From Turritopsis dohrnii (taxonomy: Eukaryota > Cnidaria > Hydrozoa > Anthoathecata > Oceaniidae): a stretch of DNA of 64,000 nucleotides. Of this stretch, positions 55,801-58,709 are shown one piece after another. The stretch spans positions 124,001 to 188,000 of the forward strand of contig BQMF02000066.1 of assembly GCA_027922465.2 (NCBI GenBank). Direction: 5' to 3'. How positions within the stretch are numbered: the first letter of the stretch is position 1; each line of letters begins with the position of its first letter. Both the position numbers and the translations under genes were made by a program. The notes under the pieces were generated by a model that was given only the letters and a program-made list of their open reading frames with translations, had not been told where the DNA came from and searched no databases.

Positions 55801-58704
55801 CTTTTTCTCTTATGTACATTTTATAGGAACTTGATAACATTGCAGTTGCAATAAGTTTACCAATTGAATAATTTCTCCAATAAAAATAAGTTCATAAAAT
55901 ACTATTCACGAGTAATAATTATTTTGTTCTTTTTTTGCTCCCGTCGTCTTCCACGTTGCCGTCGCAATTGCTTAAGCTCACTAATGTCGATTCCCGACGG
56001 AATAAGGTAGCAGCGAAAGTGAATAATGTACTAAGACACCCTTGGATTCCTCCAACTCCTTCTTCTGCTACTACTCTACATTAGAAGTACATTTGTTTCT
56101 ATATTTTATAACTCAATTCATGAATAATTGAATATTAATGAAATAATTCGACTTTTAGGTACTAATAATAACTGAAAATACTTTATGCATATTAAATTTC
56201 TTGTTAGTAAAGTTATCAGTTGAAAACTTATTATTATCTTGTTTGTTTAATACTACACTCTCTTTGATCTAGATTAAAAAGGCAGTTACTTGTTGGAATT
56301 CATTTTTGGTTTCATGAGATTATAATTAAAATCATGCTTTTTGCAAGGAAATGTTGGGCCTGCTTTAGTAGTTTTTCTAGACAAGCTCTTAAAAAATGTT
56401 TCTCAAAAAAACATACGTTACACAGCTCATGCATCTATAGTTCTTTTGTTTATAATGAATTAATTAACTACTATTATTAGACCCTATTTACACTAATAAT
56501 CATTTTAACATACACCTTTCAAGATTAAAAGAACTTTTAAGTAATTTTTTAGAACTTTAAGCAAATTTACTGTTTCCATTTTACGCCATCTGCTCCTTGT
56601 TCAATTCTAATTAACCTCTACCACGTCCGACATTTCTATTCTGTACAATGTACACATCGAGTAAGGGGTTACTTCCTATTACAGTTGACAATCATAACAA
56701 TTTTCCACTAGTTGTTTAATTATCGCCAAAATTCTTAGTTGACCTGAAACATCATGAGACCTCACATGAGAACGGCCGGGAAACAGTATCTCCAGGGATG
56801 CGTTCGGTGGAACTTCCTGTTTTTCAGGAATTGTGTCCGCACCCAAAACCTCTTGTGTGCCAGCTGAACACGTAGCCGTTATTCAATTGCTGCTTTACCT
56901 TTTTTGTCTAGTAACTTGAACCATTCTCAATTTGCTAGTGTTGATGATGTAAGAATGATGATATAAAAATTTCAGATATGAGATTAATAATTTCTTTATC
57001 TTTTTGTTTGAAAAAACGTTGCATCCAAAGTTAAATTTTCAGCCGTCACCCTGAAAAACTATAAAAATCAGAAAATTTCAATATAGAATTCTTTTCCAGG
57101 GAAATTCAACATTCAAGAGACCTCCTGAAGTAAATGCCTCAACACATGACTTGTACGATAGTTGTGTAAACAATATCCAAAACCCGTCAATGTATGTCAT
57201 TTTCGAAAGAGATCAATGTTACCCTAGATATTTGATCAAGTACAAGGAAACAGTTCATTTAACTGATATGGACCGTCGTTGTTCAATTGCATCTTACGAA
57301 GCAACAAGGTCGACCATTCATTCCAAGAAAAGTCCACATGTGAAGCCAACCCCAGCATCTTTATTAAGCTCAATTAGCAACATACAGAATCATGGTAACA
57401 GATATAATAGCACAAATTCCAGTAGTACACAGGTCACTACAGGAATGTCATCACCAAAGCCTTACATCTCTAACTTGCCACTATCAATTAATCAATCCGC
57501 TGCAATGTCCTCAACTTATGCATCCCAGAATTCATCCCCATTTGCTGGTATCACTCCCAAACAAAATAAAATCACAGGCCCCTATAGATCACAACCAACT
57601 TCAAATTCTACCAGAACCGCGTCATCCAGCATGAATAACCTTATACGCTCAAACAAGAAATTACACACTACACAGGTCAAGGCAGGAATCTCATCACCAA
57701 ATCCTTACGTCTCTAACTTGTTGCAATCAGGTAACCAATCAGCTGGAATGTCTTCAACGTCTGCACCCAAGACTCCATCGTTGTCTGCTGGTATTATACC
57801 CAACCAAAATAAAAGCATGGGCCCCTATGAATCACAACCAACTTCAAATTCTACCAGAACCGCGTCATCCAGCATGAGTAACCCTATACGCTCAAACAAA
57901 AACTTACACACTACACAGGTCACTGCAGGAATCTCAACACTAAATCCTGACGTCTCTAACTTGTTGCAATCAGGTAACCAATCAGCTGGAATGTCTTCAA
58001 CGCCTGTACCCAAGACTCCATCGTTGTCTGCTGGTATTATACCCAACCAAAATAAAAGCACGGGCCCCTATGGATCACAACCAACTTCAAATTCTACCAG
58101 AACCGTGTCATCCAGCATGAATTACTCTATACGCTCAAACAAGAAATTACACACTACACAGGTCAAGGCAGGAATCTCATCACCAAATCCTGACGTCTCT
58201 AACTTGTTGCAATCAGGTAACCAATCAGCTGGAATGTCTTCAACGCCTGTACCCAAGACTCCATCGTTGTCTGCTGGTATTATACCCAACCAAAATAAAA
58301 GCACGGGCCCCTATGGATCACAACCAACTTCAAATTCTACCAGAACCGTGTCATCCAGCATGAATTACTCTATACGCTCAAACAAGAAATTACACACTAC
58401 ACAGGTCACTGCAGGAATCTCAACACCAAATCCTGACGTCTCTAACTTGTTGCAATCAGGTAACCAATCAGCCGGAATGTATTCAACGTCTGCACCCAAG
58501 ACTCCATCGTTGTCTGCTGGTATTTTACCCAACCGAAACAAAAGCACGGATCTCTATGGAACACAACCAACTTCAAATTCCACCACAACCGCGCCATCTA
58601 ATATGAATAACTCTATACAATCAAACAAGAGCTTCGTTCGAGCTACTTCAGCAACAAGTAATTCTTCAACCGGAAACTGTAAGAAGAAATGTATTATTTC
58701 ATGA
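12923..58704 (+). CDS. ZAP/PARP12-like CCCH-WWE-WWE-PARP gene (whole model, spliced)
   Basis: Predicted cytoplasmic mono-ADP-ribosyltransferase of the PARP12/PARP13 (ZAP) group. The joined exons are 12923-12966, 13413-13521, 13946-13970, 22143-22362, 22952-23168, 38636-38820, 48836-49027 and 54437-54692, followed by either 54906-55574 (638 aa) or 57100-58704 (950 aa). All borders are GT-AG and every phase matches. Domain order: CCCH finger at C71, C79, C85, H89 (C-x7-C-x5-C-x3-H); first WWE about 91-180, closing with a RIRRLSTISS motif; second WWE about 184-260, closing with RRVRRRP; PARP catalytic domain about 268-466 with His350 and Tyr382 of the H-Y-E triad. The triad Glu is replaced by a hydrophobic residue in YPRYLIKY, which in this family goes with mono-ADP-ribosylation. 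Known relatives bind viral RNA through CCCH fingers and poly-ADP-ribose through WWE. Function here is inferred from domains. Exons 1-3 are the least certain part. Confidence 0.8.
13413..13521 (+). CDS. PARP-like gene, proposed exon 2 (basic segment)
   Basis: The acceptor is GATTCTTTAG and the donor is AAG before GTACCT. One base completes the split codon and 36 codons follow, giving a lysine/arginine-rich segment (KKQPQKSKVKRQ, then FKRLKH) that could serve as a nuclear localisation or RNA-contact region. It ends in phase 0. No homology is recognised, so it rests on open frame, phases and splice sites. Confidence 0.42.
13946..13970 (+). CDS. PARP-like gene, proposed micro-exon 3
   Basis: A 25-nt exon between TTTTTTCTTTAG and a consensus GTAAGT donor. 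It encodes MKGVLEET and ends in phase 1, which joins exon 4 to give Asn60. The canonical donor, the pyrimidine tract and the matching phases on both sides support it. Its own ATG is an alternative start. Confidence 0.45.
14292..15306. mobile_element. Non-autonomous DNA transposon, copy A
   Basis: Termini GTGGCATTCCAGGGGATTTT (left) and the reverse complement of GTGACTCACCAGGGAATTTT (right), flanked by ATAT on both sides (14288-14291 and 15307-15310). The interior has no ORF. Its sequence matches copy B (from 17637) in reverse orientation over most of its length. Confidence 0.8.
15816..17217. mobile_element. Non-autonomous DNA transposon, copy C, with AACGTTTAAACGTT arrays
   Basis: Termini GTGACTGTCCAGGGGATTTT and its near-perfect inverse ending TGGACAGTCAC, flanked by AAAT on both sides (15812-15815 and 17218-17221). 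Inside are many copies of the palindrome AACGTTTAAACGTT and its AAAACGTTTT core. A second terminus, GTGACGTTCCAGGGG, at 15999 suggests a duplicated or nested end. No ORF. Confidence 0.82.
17637..18860. mobile_element. Non-autonomous DNA transposon, copy B (inverted relative to A, right end lost)
   Basis: Left terminus GTGAAGTTCCAGGGGATTTT at 17637. The interior is the reverse complement of copy A: for example the GGGAGAAAACTTTACATT and GGTAGCACCCGTTTG stretches here match 14770-14850 inverted. The expected right terminus is absent, so the copy is truncated near 18860. Confidence 0.75.
18885..19423 (-). pseudogene. Ty1/copia-type pol remnant (RT end to RNase H)
   Basis: Minus strand. LWRLCKTVYDLIDAAQNWFL matches the L-x-K-x-VYGL-x-DA motif of copia reverse transcriptase, followed by LEGIIV-type and VDDKCYW (the YVDD/HVDD catalytic region). 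Further along, MKVSKDQYEDEIQS and QPRPDLSHDALDLSVK match the connection to RNase H. Stops and frameshifts are frequent after 19163. Only about 180 codons' worth survive and no LTRs were found. Confidence 0.7.
19972..20025 (+). repeat. 18-base tandem repeat (CAGGACAGGACGTTTGG)
   Basis: Three adjacent copies of GGCAGGACAGGACGTTT, each containing a doubled CAGGA. Below, at 20117-20215, CGTCCTGGGACAG and CTGGACTGGACGTC echo the unit in inverted form, so this may be the subterminal part of a MITE. Confidence 0.75.
20823..21181. mobile_element. PIF/Harbinger-type MITE, 359 bp
   Basis: Termini AGCCTGTTTCAGACCTGATG and the inverse ending CAGACC/GGTCTGAAGCAGGCT, flanked by TTA on both sides (20820-20822 and 21182-21184). 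The 3-base TTA duplication is the PIF/Harbinger signature. A second internal GATGATTAC/GTCAGACCTGACAATTAC pair gives a subterminal inverted repeat. No coding capacity. Confidence 0.82.
22143..22362 (+). CDS. PARP-like gene, exon 4: CCCH zinc finger and start of WWE1
   Basis: The acceptor is CCTTTATTTTAG and the donor is GTAAGT. The exon encodes VIDPWKKAAICHKF and then the C-x7-C-x5-C-x3-H zinc finger (C71, C79, C85, H89), followed by LWQFKSDQDEDWLNF, the first half of a WWE domain. The spacing from finger to WWE is as in PARP12, PARP13 and TIPARP. An ATG at 22124 is in frame just upstream of the acceptor, with a stop before it, so an unspliced alternative start (MSSFILD) is possible. Confidence 0.85.
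22384..22763. mobile_element. Small TIR repeat in intron 4
   Basis: Begins TTTTTTTTTATAAGAACA and ends GGTTCTTATAAAAAAAAA; the inside is built of AAGAACAA and GAGGCTCAAAA words. It lies wholly within the 589-bp intron 4. Family unknown. Confidence 0.55.
22952..23168 (+). CDS. PARP-like gene, exon 5: end of WWE1 and start of WWE2
   Basis: The acceptor is CATCTCTTTAG, the donor is GTGAGT, phase 2 in and phase 0 out. It finishes the first WWE with KVRIRRLSTISSV, the signature that closes the first WWE in PARP12/13 proteins, then opens the second with TDWCWFWEKYKNHWVEY. The WWE tryptophans are present. This family's WWE2 binds the terminal ADP-ribose of poly-ADP-ribose. Confidence 0.88.
24797..26425 (+). 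pseudogene. THAP-domain DDE transposase (frameshifted)
   Basis: Start MPVSCCAVGCSNK opens a THAP C2CH zinc finger closing at CGAHFLSG (exon to 25004, donor GTATGT; next exon from 25164 after TTTTCTAG, reading KRSDDPENIDW). A coiled coil follows (EIKHLKEKIYQYEMELNER), then a DDE_4-type catalytic domain: LTDHLLIVFMKLKLGLLNKD helix-turn-helix, CIIDCTEMFIE (first Asp), VLADRGFN (second Asp) and RIHVERVIGRLKKFH (Glu). Three frameshifts are needed to read through, at about 25289, 25525 and 26220, each at a run of eight A, plus one TAG after TSR near 26259. It would bind the element's ends and cut DNA if intact. Closest to ISL2EU/Harbinger-related transposases. Confidence 0.82.
26603..28362 (-). pseudogene. 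SWIM zinc finger-YqaJ nuclease of the ISL2EU-like element
   Basis: Minus strand, exon 28362-28033 (MTAKSSDYFSNLNEEDAKFY), donor GTATGT, then exon from 27950 (after TTTTTTACAG). The second exon has a SWIM finger (TANCTCMAGLGSACSHVAAV, C-x-C-x7-C-x-H) followed by a linker and then HRAGRVTASKAKEV, MEYGSKMENEARKYY, GASLDGLIF, LLEIKCPFKYKDG and YYYQVQMQMYV, the conserved blocks of the YqaJ/lambda-exonuclease fold; Asp and E-x-K metal ligands are present. One frameshift near 27275 in a short AACCC-ATA duplication and one TAA at about 27155 break it. A role in transposition or repair of ends is presumed for this partner gene. Confidence 0.8.
28838..28869 (+). repeat. Poly(C) run of 32
   Basis: Thirty-two consecutive C at the very right end of the ISL2EU-like element, where the sister copy has GTGTGACCCC. 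The terminal CCCC appears to have expanded. Confidence 0.95.
28880..30240. other. Intron 5 sequence without a recognised gene
   Basis: AT-rich, no domain motif on either strand. The minus-strand frame 29692-29955 is open for 87 codons but unrecognised. Confidence 0.5.
30225..30800 (+). repeat. Interspersed repeat with GGTCAGCGC head, copy 1
   Basis: Starts TATAATTGGTCAGCGC and carries GTAGGCTGATACCA, GTGAGTGCGGCATC, AAGGAATTCTTAATAA and GAGCTCTGCTGCCTCC in the same order as the copy at 42098-42670. Diverged, without a clear ORF. It could be the 5' region of another element. Confidence 0.6.
31018..32421 (+). CDS. LINE ORF1: PHD-type and triple CCCH zinc-finger protein
   Basis: 467 aa, intact, ATG start. 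Residues 99-163 form a C4HC3 PHD-like finger (C99, C102, C118, C121, H126, C129, C160, C163). An acidic, repetitive linker (170-210) follows, then three CCCH fingers from residue 299: C-x7-C-x8-C-x3-H, C-x13-C-x5-C-x3-H and C-x8-C-x4-C-x3-H. The C-terminal 80 residues are Gln/His/Pro-rich with a possible coiled coil (LDNFKLEMMNMLNEKL). In LINEs of the CR1 clade ORF1 is an RNA-binding chaperone; PHD-like ORF1p are known there. The stop overlaps the ORF2 frame. Confidence 0.85.
   Translation: MTLPTNTDSEATNQEIESWKRVIAELVLIAPNETIKNCIRSYDPSKPTHQNIKSLKEFRKEPIIKTLHFLSKEEPPKQNKDELINKLCLKIKNYFPDLCQICNLAYTHKINDKPLLSCGSCGQEVHRPCYVNLLRSMNLLDKNEDMRDIPFKIPGMFYLCPTCQDESITFNMVKPSQPSKNKDEGTIQAQEDEDEDTIQVNEDPETITPHDWESPVRTPRRLPTLPITPNVILDQDLSQSTTEFVGRTLFMKNKFKKSLENQKKLISENTTTSELINSNNQESTDENHESKKKRNDRVCRFYLKSKCRHGLKGRDCKFSHPKACPKLMKHGNKGPKGCKTGSNCEDFHPRMCASSIKRGECFNDLCSFAHVKGTRRKPLNTNRQNNHMSEPEDFRKILDNFKLEMMNMLNEKLQTTLQQQFHPLPQPINHSRERRLPIQRVREQHQHLPRHLYNHPPNLPTQRPLLF
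32421..35373 (+). pseudogene. LINE ORF2: endonuclease-reverse transcriptase, one frameshift
   Basis: The endonuclease begins VFCFLNIQGLCPQ, upstream of the first ATG (32499), and continues LFVGLTESWL, YLFGDFNIPL and TYSDHYFIDI, the apurinic endonuclease motifs. The reverse transcriptase has SAPGPDGIPAVF, NYRPIALTSL, QHGFRTGRSCLSQL, DVLYLDFSKAFDRVDH, SGVPQGSVLGPLLF and SFADDTRLL (catalytic Asp pair at about 34485-34493). A frameshift near 34950-34990 moves the C-terminus into another frame (IYSLERRRERYKIIYTW, ending KHWTPSC at 35373). ORF2 is in the -1 frame relative to ORF1 and overlaps it, so it may be reached by frameshifting or reinitiation. CR1-like by gene order and 3' end. Confidence 0.88.
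35374..35430 (+). repeat. LINE 3' end with TCAAGTAA repeats
   Basis: Directly after the ORF2 stop: CATCTCAAGTAACTCAAGTA, then AGTAACA. Short tandem repeats instead of poly(A) are typical of CR1-like 3' termini. Confidence 0.6.
35440..36355. other. Intron 5 sequence without a recognised gene
   Basis: AT-rich, no recognisable motif. GTTAATAGACT is repeated twice near 36310-36340. Confidence 0.5.
36363..37247. mobile_element. PIF/Harbinger-type element, 885 bp, with GACGCAAACGCA arrays
   Basis: Termini TGCCTGGTTCACATATGCGA and the exact inverse ending TCGCATATGTGAACCAGGCA, flanked by TTA on both sides (36360-36362 and 37248-37250). Both ends carry several subterminal copies of GACGCAAACGCAAG. 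The inside has no convincing transposase. Confidence 0.9.
37434..38110. repeat. Interspersed repeat pieces (AGGCC/GGCCTC and AGAGCC-TGGCACAAAACGG)
   Basis: GCGCTGACCTTCAGGCCTCG at 37440 is the inverse of AGGCCTTAAGGTCAGCGC at 45213. CAAGAGCCATATGGCACAAA at 37600 recurs at 46316 with one change, and the AGTGTAAACAGGGCTTAAC-AAAACCACCAGAAA block at 37750 recurs, diverged, at about 46460 and 15410, and inverted near 56480 and 45070. No ORF. Confidence 0.65.
38344..38410 (+). repeat. (AGG)n and a repeat shared with 56000-56090
   Basis: AGGAGGAGGAGGAGG followed by TCCAAGGGTGTTTTAATACG and TTCGCTTCGCTGCTACC. The inverse of this block lies at 56000-56090, downstream of exon 9a. Confidence 0.65.
38636..38820 (+). 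CDS. PARP-like gene, exon 6: second half of WWE2
   Basis: A 61-codon exon 15.5 kb downstream of exon 5. The acceptor is CATAAAATTTAG (phase 0) and the donor GTGATA (phase 2). The protein reads TNSQEIELAFLNGKSSFEF, then RYIISFDTMTQQN and TKRRVRRRP, which is the expected C-terminal half of a WWE domain followed by the basic VRRRP linker before the PARP domain. The frame and phase fit exons 5 and 7 exactly. A second acceptor (AACAG, ending at 38643) lies nearby but would break the frame. Confidence 0.85.
39303..40005. mobile_element. Harbinger-type element with MADF exon, 703 bp
   Basis: Termini AGCTTGTTTTCCACCAGTGA and the inverse ending TCACTGGTGGAAAGCAAGTT, flanked by TAA on both sides (39300-39302 and 40006-40008). 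It carries a short MADF-type gene fragment on the minus strand. A solo terminus of this family, TATCTCACTGGTGGAAAACA, occurs at 46412. Confidence 0.82.
39540..39716 (-). CDS. MADF/Myb-SANT-like DNA-binding domain, short ORF
   Basis: 58 aa from ATG 39716: GRTNKSDLKEEKSLSEAVKK, then CIYDKGDQAYREKDREANAW and VEAKLGNEED. The pattern LYD-x-x-D-x-x-Y-x-x-R/K-x-x-x-x-x-AW is the MADF helix-turn-helix. In PIF/Harbinger elements a MADF/Myb-like second protein helps the transposase recognise the ends and enter the nucleus. The protein is complete at its start but short, so it may be a leftover exon in a non-autonomous element. Confidence 0.7.
   Translation of the reverse strand: MGRTNKSDLKEEKSLSEAVKKFSCIYDKGDQAYREKDREANAWKAVEAKLGNEEDELF
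40010..42090. other. Intron 6 sequence without a recognised gene
   Basis: Several 60-83-codon frames are open here, but none shows a domain motif, plausible splice sites or repeat similarity within the window. Confidence 0.5.
42098..42670 (+). repeat. Interspersed repeat with GGTCAGCGC head, copy 2
   Basis: Begins ATAATTGGTCAGCGCCGCAA, followed by GGAAGCTGATC, CCCCGTGTCTGTCAG and a (CAGT)n microsatellite (42147-42190), then GTAGGCTGATACCA. Matches copy 1 at 30225-30800 along its length. Short pieces also occur at 44373-44415 and, inverted, at 47365-47430. Confidence 0.7.
42680..47500. other. Intron 6 sequence: repeat fragments, no gene recognised
   Basis: Holds pieces of the families named above at 44373, 45050-45120 (inverted), 45205 (AGGCC palindrome), 46316-46580 and 47365-47430 (inverted). 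The minus-strand frame 45300-45539 (79 codons) is open but unrecognised. Otherwise AT-rich and featureless. Confidence 0.5.
48160..48414 (+). pseudogene. hAT transposase C-terminal dimerisation domain
   Basis: 84 codons: NAVSERSFSALRRVKTYLRA, then RLNHIMLMHIHKERTDKIDL and VANEFVEW, ending in RRQIFGTFSPSD. SERSFSALRRVKTYLR with the following RLNHLMLLHIHK block is the signature of the hATC dimerisation region at the end of TTF/ZMYM-related hAT transposases. This piece is uninterrupted but lacks the catalytic part upstream. Confidence 0.82.
48575..48700. repeat. Ladder of four GC-rich perfect hairpins
   Basis: In order: GGGGGCTTCGCCCCC, CAGGGCTCTGCCCTGG, GGGGGGCGCTAAGCGCCCCC and AAAACGCCTTACGGCGTTTT. 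Each is a perfect or near-perfect palindrome with a 3-5-base loop, in a genome of about 30% GC. They occupy the right subterminal region of the hAT derivative. Confidence 0.92.
48836..49027 (+). CDS. PARP-like gene, exon 7: N-terminal part of the PARP catalytic domain
   Basis: The acceptor is TTTTTCTATAG; the donor is AAAG before GTTATA, weaker than consensus. It encodes YQVVTELQQPSHW, then a helical stretch with the pattern found at the start of PARP catalytic folds (KYKMLQEDFENS, then VLDIKEICNKDHFSIYE). Phase 2 on both sides joins exon 6 (Arg267) and exon 8 (Arg331). Confidence 0.82.
49100..50640. other. Intron 7 sequence without a recognised gene
   Basis: AT-rich. The + frame 49813-50172 (119 codons) is open but has no recognisable motif or start. 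Confidence 0.5.
50780..51935 (+). pseudogene. LINE reverse-transcriptase remnant (second family)
   Basis: Broken across frames: KKVAKVIFKLDSSAVGPDDT, then FILSKLFT, then YRPISLL-type sequence near 51070, HGLFSDHQYCFRKARSTADL, then VGVPQGSALCPILFLNFIND and FADDT at 51418-51531. These are RT motifs of a jockey-like LINE, clearly different from the LINE at 31-35 kb. At least five frameshifts or stops. The 3' end is NSLPSSDCM then a short A-rich tail near 51920. Confidence 0.75.
52094..53443. mobile_element. Internally deleted copy of the ISL2EU-like element
   Basis: Left terminus ACTGGGGTCTCACT and right terminus ending TGACCCCTGT, flanked by GAAT on both sides (52090-52093 and 53444-53447). 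The left 570 bases match parts of 23440-24640 and the right about 250 match 28610-28840 of the full element, with shared tracts such as CTAAATATTCAAGCTCATTT and GGCTACAATGATAAGGCCA. Both genes are deleted, and a separate MITE is inserted at the junction. Same orientation as the full copy. Confidence 0.85.
52714..53158. mobile_element. MITE nested in the deleted ISL2EU-like copy
   Basis: Starts TGTAACATCTCACTTTGTAA and ends TTACAAAGTGTGACGTTACA. Three CACTTT-G/C-TAATCC units stand at the left and several GGATTACAAAGTG or GGATAACAAATTG units in inverse at the right. The sister copy at 28650 lacks it. The target duplication could not be fixed. Confidence 0.75.
53450..54430. other. Intron 7 sequence with a degenerate 115-base duplication
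   Basis: On the minus strand 53480-53700 reads ETIKTLTLSHQIRSKHEATS and FYSNYKIKIEEEGG with one stop, possibly an old coding fragment, unrecognised. At 54107-54335 two imperfect copies of a block containing TTCCATAAAAATTTGCA-AAAG and AATTCGGGC stand in tandem. Confidence 0.4.
54437..54692 (+). CDS. PARP-like gene, exon 8: NAD-binding core with His and Tyr of the triad
   Basis: The acceptor is TTTTACCGCAG and the donor GTAATA. It encodes KKAILMEKLGDVNEKFLYHG (His350), then SGKNATAYGQGSYFS (Tyr382) and a VAQVLAGRFTW strand. FLYHGT and YGQGSYF are hallmark PARP motifs, and both triad residues visible here are intact. It ends in phase 0, so it can join either of the two last exons without change. 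Confidence 0.92.
54906..55574 (+). CDS. PARP-like gene, alternative last exon 9a (no CaaX)
   Basis: The acceptor is TCTTTTTCAG. It encodes GSSTFKRPP, then VIFERDQCYPRYLIKYKETV, completing the PARP fold, followed by about 1.5 copies of the Ser/Thr/Asn-rich tail repeat also seen in exon 9b. The frame ends at TAG 55572-55574, inside the terminus of an inserted MITE-like element; homology to exon 9b stops at about 55566. The resulting protein is 638 aa, ends APKNY and has no CaaX motif. An AATAAA lies at 55879-55884. This is a tandem duplicate of exon 9b that kept its own splice acceptor. Confidence 0.82.
   Translation, partial: GSSTFKRPPQINASTHDLYDSCVDNVQNPSIYVIFERDQCYPRYLIKYKETVHATDADRLTSIASYEATRSVIHSNKRPSVKRTPASFFISTSNIQNYGDSYNCYSTQYTTGIPSPKRHVSNLTRSGNQSAAMSSTFAPKTPSSVNIIPNQIVSTGLHGTQPASSSTRTASSNMNNPAQSNNNLHSAQCGTGVLTPKPYVAIPPQTGNQSAGIPSTYAPKNY
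55571..55984. mobile_element. MITE-like element that terminates exon 9a
   Basis: Inverted termini TTAGAGAGCTTAAGCAA (55571) and TTGCTTAAGCTCACTAA (55968-55984), with matching subterminal ACGGCAACG and GAAGACG motifs on both arms. It begins where exon 9a loses similarity to exon 9b, contains the stop codon of exon 9a in its left terminus and the AATAAA signal at 55879. No transposase is present and the target duplication is unclear. Confidence 0.65.
55985..57095. other. Stretch between the two alternative last exons
   Basis: Contains the inverse of the 38344-38410 repeat (56000-56090) and an inverted piece of the AAACAGGG/CCACCAGAAA family near 56380-56520. TTCAATATAGAATTCTTTTC before exon 9b resembles the sequence before exon 9a, so the duplication included part of the upstream intron. 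No gene. Confidence 0.6.
57100..58704 (+). CDS. PARP-like gene, alternative last exon 9b (repeat tail and CaaX box)
   Basis: The acceptor is TTCTTTTCCAG. It starts GNSTFKRPPEVNAS and completes the PARP domain with VIFERDQCYPRYLIKY, then a long low-complexity tail made of five 81-residue repeats, and ends GNCKKKCIIS-stop. Cys947-Ile-Ile-Ser950 is a textbook farnesylation CaaX box, preceded by three lysines that would help membrane binding. The whole tail is uninterrupted. No canonical AATAAA is visible in the first kilobase after the stop; the nearest variant is an ATTAAA near 59982. Confidence 0.86.
   Translation, partial: GNSTFKRPPEVNASTHDLYDSCVNNIQNPSMYVIFERDQCYPRYLIKYKETVHLTDMDRRCSIASYEATRSTIHSKKSPHVKPTPASLLSSISNIQNHGNRYNSTNSSSTQVTTGMSSPKPYISNLPLSINQSAAMSSTYASQNSSPFAGITPKQNKITGPYRSQPTSNSTRTASSSMNNLIRSNKKLHTTQVKAGISSPNPYVSNLLQSGNQSAGMSSTSAPKTPSLSAGIIPNQNKSMGPYESQPTSNSTRTASSSMSNPIRSNKNLHTTQVTAGISTLNPDVSNLLQSGNQSAGMSSTPVPKTPSLSAGIIPNQNKSTGPYGSQPTSNSTRTVSSSMNYSIRSNKKLHTTQVKAGISSPNPDVSNLLQSGNQSAGMSSTPVPKTPSLSAGIIPNQNKSTGPYGSQPTSNSTRTVSSSMNYSIRSNKKLHTTQVTAGISTPNPDVSNLLQSGNQSAGMYSTSAPKTPSLSAGILPNRNKSTDLYGTQPTSNSTTTAPSNMNNSIQSNKSFVRATSATSNSSTGNCKKKCIIS
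57427..58641 (+). repeat. Five 243-bp (81-aa) tandem repeats in exon 9b
   Basis: Units start at 57427, 57670, 57913, 58156 and 58399, each exactly 243 bases. The landmark ACACAGGTC opens each unit, and each encodes NQSAGM, TPSLSAGI, NQNKS and QPTSNSTRT motifs in the same order. Units 3 and 4 are almost identical at DNA level except close to their start. The first unit is the most diverged and the last decays into the C-terminal tail. Confidence 0.95.
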
Positions 58705-58709
58705 ATTTT

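Noticed and set aside
57825..58547. Three minus-strand open frames (60-78 codons) spaced 243 bases apart inside exon 9b
   Set aside because: They are antisense shadows of the 81-residue coding repeat and recur only because the repeat does.
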